A stretch of DNA of 8,916 bases. It comes from Woeseia sp. GTDB lineage: Bacteria; Pseudomonadota; Gammaproteobacteria; Steroidobacterales; Woeseiaceae. Under the pieces are notes generated by a model that was not told the origin of the DNA, did not search any database, and saw nothing but the letters and a program-made list of their open reading frames with translations. The DNA is taken from assembly GCA_018701055.1 (NCBI GenBank), contig JABIUH010000466.1:1-8916 (forward strand), read 5' to 3'. A program made the translations under genes and the position numbers. This document shows positions 7,179 through 8,916 of the stretch, piece after piece (the first letter of the stretch is position 1; each line of letters opens with the position of its first letter).

Positions 7179-8627
7179 TTAACCTACTGCGCCTTCCAGG
7201 CTGACGTTCAGAAGCGCTTGCGCTTCAACTGCGAATTCCATTGGGAGCTCTTTGAATACTTCTTTGCAGAAGCCGTTGACGATCATGTTGACGGCATCTT
7301 CTTCGGAGATCCCACGTTGGCGACAATAAAAAAGTTGATCTGCTGATATCTTTGATGTTGTCGCTTCGTGTTCGATCTTTGCCGTCGGATTTTTGATTTC
7401 CATGTATGGAAAGGTATGTGCGCCGCACTCTTTGCCAATCAGCAAGGAATCGCATTGGGTGTGATTCCTTGCGCCGGTTGCCTGGGGCATAACACGTACC
7501 AGACCCCGGTAAGATTGTTGGGCGCGACCGGCGGATATTCCTTTCGAGACAATCGTACTCGACGTATTACGACCGATGTGAATCATCTTCGTGCCCGTGT
7601 CGGCTTGCTGCATATTGTTGGTAACGGCGACCGAATAGAATTCGCCAACCGAGTTATCGCCGCGAAGTATGCAGCTCGGATATTTCCACGTGATTGCGGA
7701 ACCAGTCTCGACCTGTGTCCAGGAGATTTTCGAATTGGCACCGCGGCAATCGCCGCGTTTCGTGACAAAGTTATAAATTCCGCCCTTGCCATTTTCGTCG
7801 CCGGGATACCAGTTTTGGACTGTCGAATACTTTATTTCTGCGTCTTTGAGGGCGACCAACTCGACGACCGCCGCATGCAGTTGGTTTTCATCGCGCATCG
7901 GTGCAGTACAGCCTTCCAGGTAGCTGACATGACTACCTTCTTCCGCGATGATTAACGTGCGCTCGAATTGCCCGGTATTTGCGGCATTAATTCTGAAGTA
8001 CGTTGACAACTCCATTGGGCAGCGAACGCCTTTCGGGATGTACACAAATGAACCATCACTAAAGACGGCCGAGTTCAGTGCAGCAAAGTAGTTGTCCCGG
8101 TAGGGAACGACTGATCCTAGATACTTCTTAATTAACTCAGGGTGCTCGATGACTGCTTCTGAAAACGGGCAGAAAATGACGCCGGCGTCATTGAGCTTTC
8201 CTTTAAAGGTGGTTGCAACCGATACGCTGTCGAACACCGCATCGACGGCAACGCCGGCGAGTCGTGCGCGTTCATGCAAGGGTATGCCGAGTTTTTCGTA
8301 TGTCTCCAATAACTTCGGATCGACCTCATCAAGGCTCTGCGGCCGATCTTTGTCAGACTTGGGCGCGGCGAAGTAGGAGATGTCCTGATAGTTGATGCGC
8401 GGGTAGTGGAGGTGTGCCCATTCGGGTTCTTTCATGGTCAACCAGTGACGGTAGGCTTTGAGGCGCCACTCGAGCATAAATGGAGGCTCGTTCTTGCGGG
8501 CCGAAATAGCGCGCACAACGTCTTCGTCTAGGCCAGGTGGGAAGGTCTCCGTCTCGATGTCGGTGACAAAGCCATGCTCGTAGCGTCGATTAACGAGGGA
8601 GTCGAGTTTATTCGGGTCGGTCGACAT
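7179..8627 (-). CDS. sufB: Fe-S cluster assembly protein SufB
   Basis: Core scaffold of the SufBC2D complex, where the nascent Fe-S cluster is assembled from SufS-derived sulfur. I place the start at the ATG at 8625-8627 (482 residues, the usual length) rather than at 8777. The extra 50 residues of the longer reading are unlike SufB and overlap the upstream regulator in another frame, whereas the chosen ATG has a strong GGAAGGG site 8 nt upstream. Conserved segments include EPPFMLEWRLKAYRHW (47-62), PKGVRCPMELSTYFRIN (198-214), VSYLEGCTAP with Cys240, NFVTKRG (286-292), SLLIGKECGAHTFPY with Cys401 (equivalent to the essential Cys405 of E. coli), and KIEHEATTSKI at 417-427, carrying the Glu/His implicated in cluster binding. 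Followed by sufC after 8 nt. No frameshift or lost key residue. Confidence 0.97.
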   Translation of the reverse strand: MSTDPNKLDSLVNRRYEHGFVTDIETETFPPGLDEDVVRAISARKNEPPFMLEWRLKAYRHWLTMKEPEWAHLHYPRINYQDISYFAAPKSDKDRPQSLDEVDPKLLETYEKLGIPLHERARLAGVAVDAVFDSVSVATTFKGKLNDAGVIFCPFSEAVIEHPELIKKYLGSVVPYRDNYFAALNSAVFSDGSFVYIPKGVRCPMELSTYFRINAANTGQFERTLIIAEEGSHVSYLEGCTAPMRDENQLHAAVVELVALKDAEIKYSTVQNWYPGDENGKGGIYNFVTKRGDCRGANSKISWTQVETGSAITWKYPSCILRGDNSVGEFYSVAVTNNMQQADTGTKMIHIGRNTSSTIVSKGISAGRAQQSYRGLVRVMPQATGARNHTQCDSLLIGKECGAHTFPYMEIKNPTAKIEHEATTSKISADQLFYCRQRGISEEDAVNMIVNGFCKEVFKELPMEFAVEAQALLNVSLEGAVG

Positions 8628-8631
8628 TGGT

Positions 8632-8916
8632 TTAGCCCTTCCGTACGACGTTGATGGGGGTTCCGGCCAATTCGAAATACGGAATTGGTGCTTGAGCGCG
8701 TTGCAGGTCAGTGAGGTTGATGTCCTCCAATGCTCGGCGAATCGCGACGTTAATGCGTTGCCAGGCATTGCCGACATTGCAAACAGATTCTAAGTCACAA
8801 TGGCTATCGGACGCACTGCACTCAGTGATTGAAACCGGTCCTTCCAGCGCGTCGATAATGGATGCAGCACTAATCTGGCCGGCATCTCGCGACAGACGAT
8901 AACCGCCTTGCGCACC
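8632..8916 (-). CDS. Rrf2/IscR-family SUF operon regulator, partial (N-terminus beyond right edge)
   Basis: Last 94 residues of a winged-helix transcription regulator of the Rrf2 family, read from the right edge to a TAA at 8632-8634. The visible part opens with the wing motif GAQGGYRLSRDA, aligning with the GGGYLLGKDA segment of IscR, continues through a helical region (ISAASIIDALEGPVSI), and has three cysteines (ECSASDSHCDLESVC) at positions 33, 40 and 46 of the fragment. These match the Fe-S ligands of IscR-type sensors. The tail AWQRINVAIRRALEDINLTDL fits the dimerisation helix. Placed 4 nt before sufB, it is most likely the SUF-system regulator of the type known from Xanthomonas-like bacteria, probably repressing or tuning the operon in response to cluster supply. 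The DNA-reading helix lies outside the window, so target sites cannot be inferred. Confidence 0.9.
   Translation of the reverse strand, partial: GAQGGYRLSRDAGQISAASIIDALEGPVSITECSASDSHCDLESVCNVGNAWQRINVAIRRALEDINLTDLQRAQAPIPYFELAGTPINVVRKG
8636..8642 (-). promoter_or_regulatory. Ribosome-binding site that fixes the sufB start
   Basis: On the minus strand GGAAGGG at 8642-8636 ends 8 nt before the ATG at 8627 and lies within the last codons of the upstream regulator gene. It is one of the strongest ribosome-binding sites in the window and argues against the upstream in-frame ATG at 8777. Confidence 0.7.

Noticed and set aside
7368..7955. A 195-codon open frame on the plus strand, antisense to sufB
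   Set aside because: It lies wholly within sufB, resembles no family I recognise, and has the uneven, cysteine- and arginine-rich composition of an antisense shadow; sufB is clearly the real gene.
8628..8777. A 50-residue N-terminal extension of SufB
   Set aside because: It overlaps the regulator gene in another frame, is unlike SufB N-termini, and the ATG at 8627 has a strong ribosome-binding site and gives the usual family length.

Overview
The window looks like an ordinary chromosomal segment of a proteobacterium, most likely a gammaproteobacterium. The Kbl, Tdh and Hsp15-like proteins are close to the enterobacterial families. The SUF operon layout (Rrf2 regulator, sufB, sufC, sufD, sufS, sufU, sufT) is the one I associate with Xanthomonas-like and related deep-branching gammaproteobacteria. 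The taxonomic placement is inference. I see no mobile element, tRNA, rRNA, CRISPR array or long repeat, and almost every base is coding.

Layout from left to right. (1) Bases 1-1813, minus strand: a threonine-catabolism operon, kbl followed by tdh. Tdh is cut by the left edge after 201 codons. A candidate extended -10 promoter lies just upstream of kbl. (2) Bases 1904-2278, plus strand: a small S4-domain RNA-binding protein of the Hsp15/HslR family, divergent from kbl. (3) Bases 2325-8916, minus strand: a long SUF iron-sulfur cluster assembly operon. In transcription order it is an Rrf2/IscR-like regulator (start cut off by the right edge), sufB, sufC, sufD, sufS, sufU, sufT and a SixA-type histidine phosphatase. 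The operon is tightly packed: 4-nt gap regulator/sufB, 8-nt gap sufB/sufC, 4-nt overlap sufC/sufD with the start I prefer, 4-nt overlap sufD/sufS, 1-nt overlap sufS/sufU, 6-nt gap sufU/sufT and 13-nt gap sufT/sixA. It converges on the Hsp15-like gene across 46 bases.

How the genes work together. SufS takes sulfur from cysteine. SufU, of the longer zinc-type family, probably accepts it. The SufB-SufC-SufD complex builds Fe-S clusters with ATP. SufT is a maturation helper. The regulator probably senses cluster status through three cysteines and controls the operon. No sufE and no A-type carrier (sufA/erpA) gene is present within the window. The threonine operon turns L-threonine into 2-amino-3-ketobutyrate and then glycine plus acetyl-CoA, and has no evident link to the SUF genes.

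I did not find a convincing undescribed system. The points worth a second look are the SufU-not-SufE composition in a probable gammaproteobacterium, the SixA-type phosphatase at the operon's end, the cysteine spacing of the regulator, and start-site corrections for sufB and sufD.
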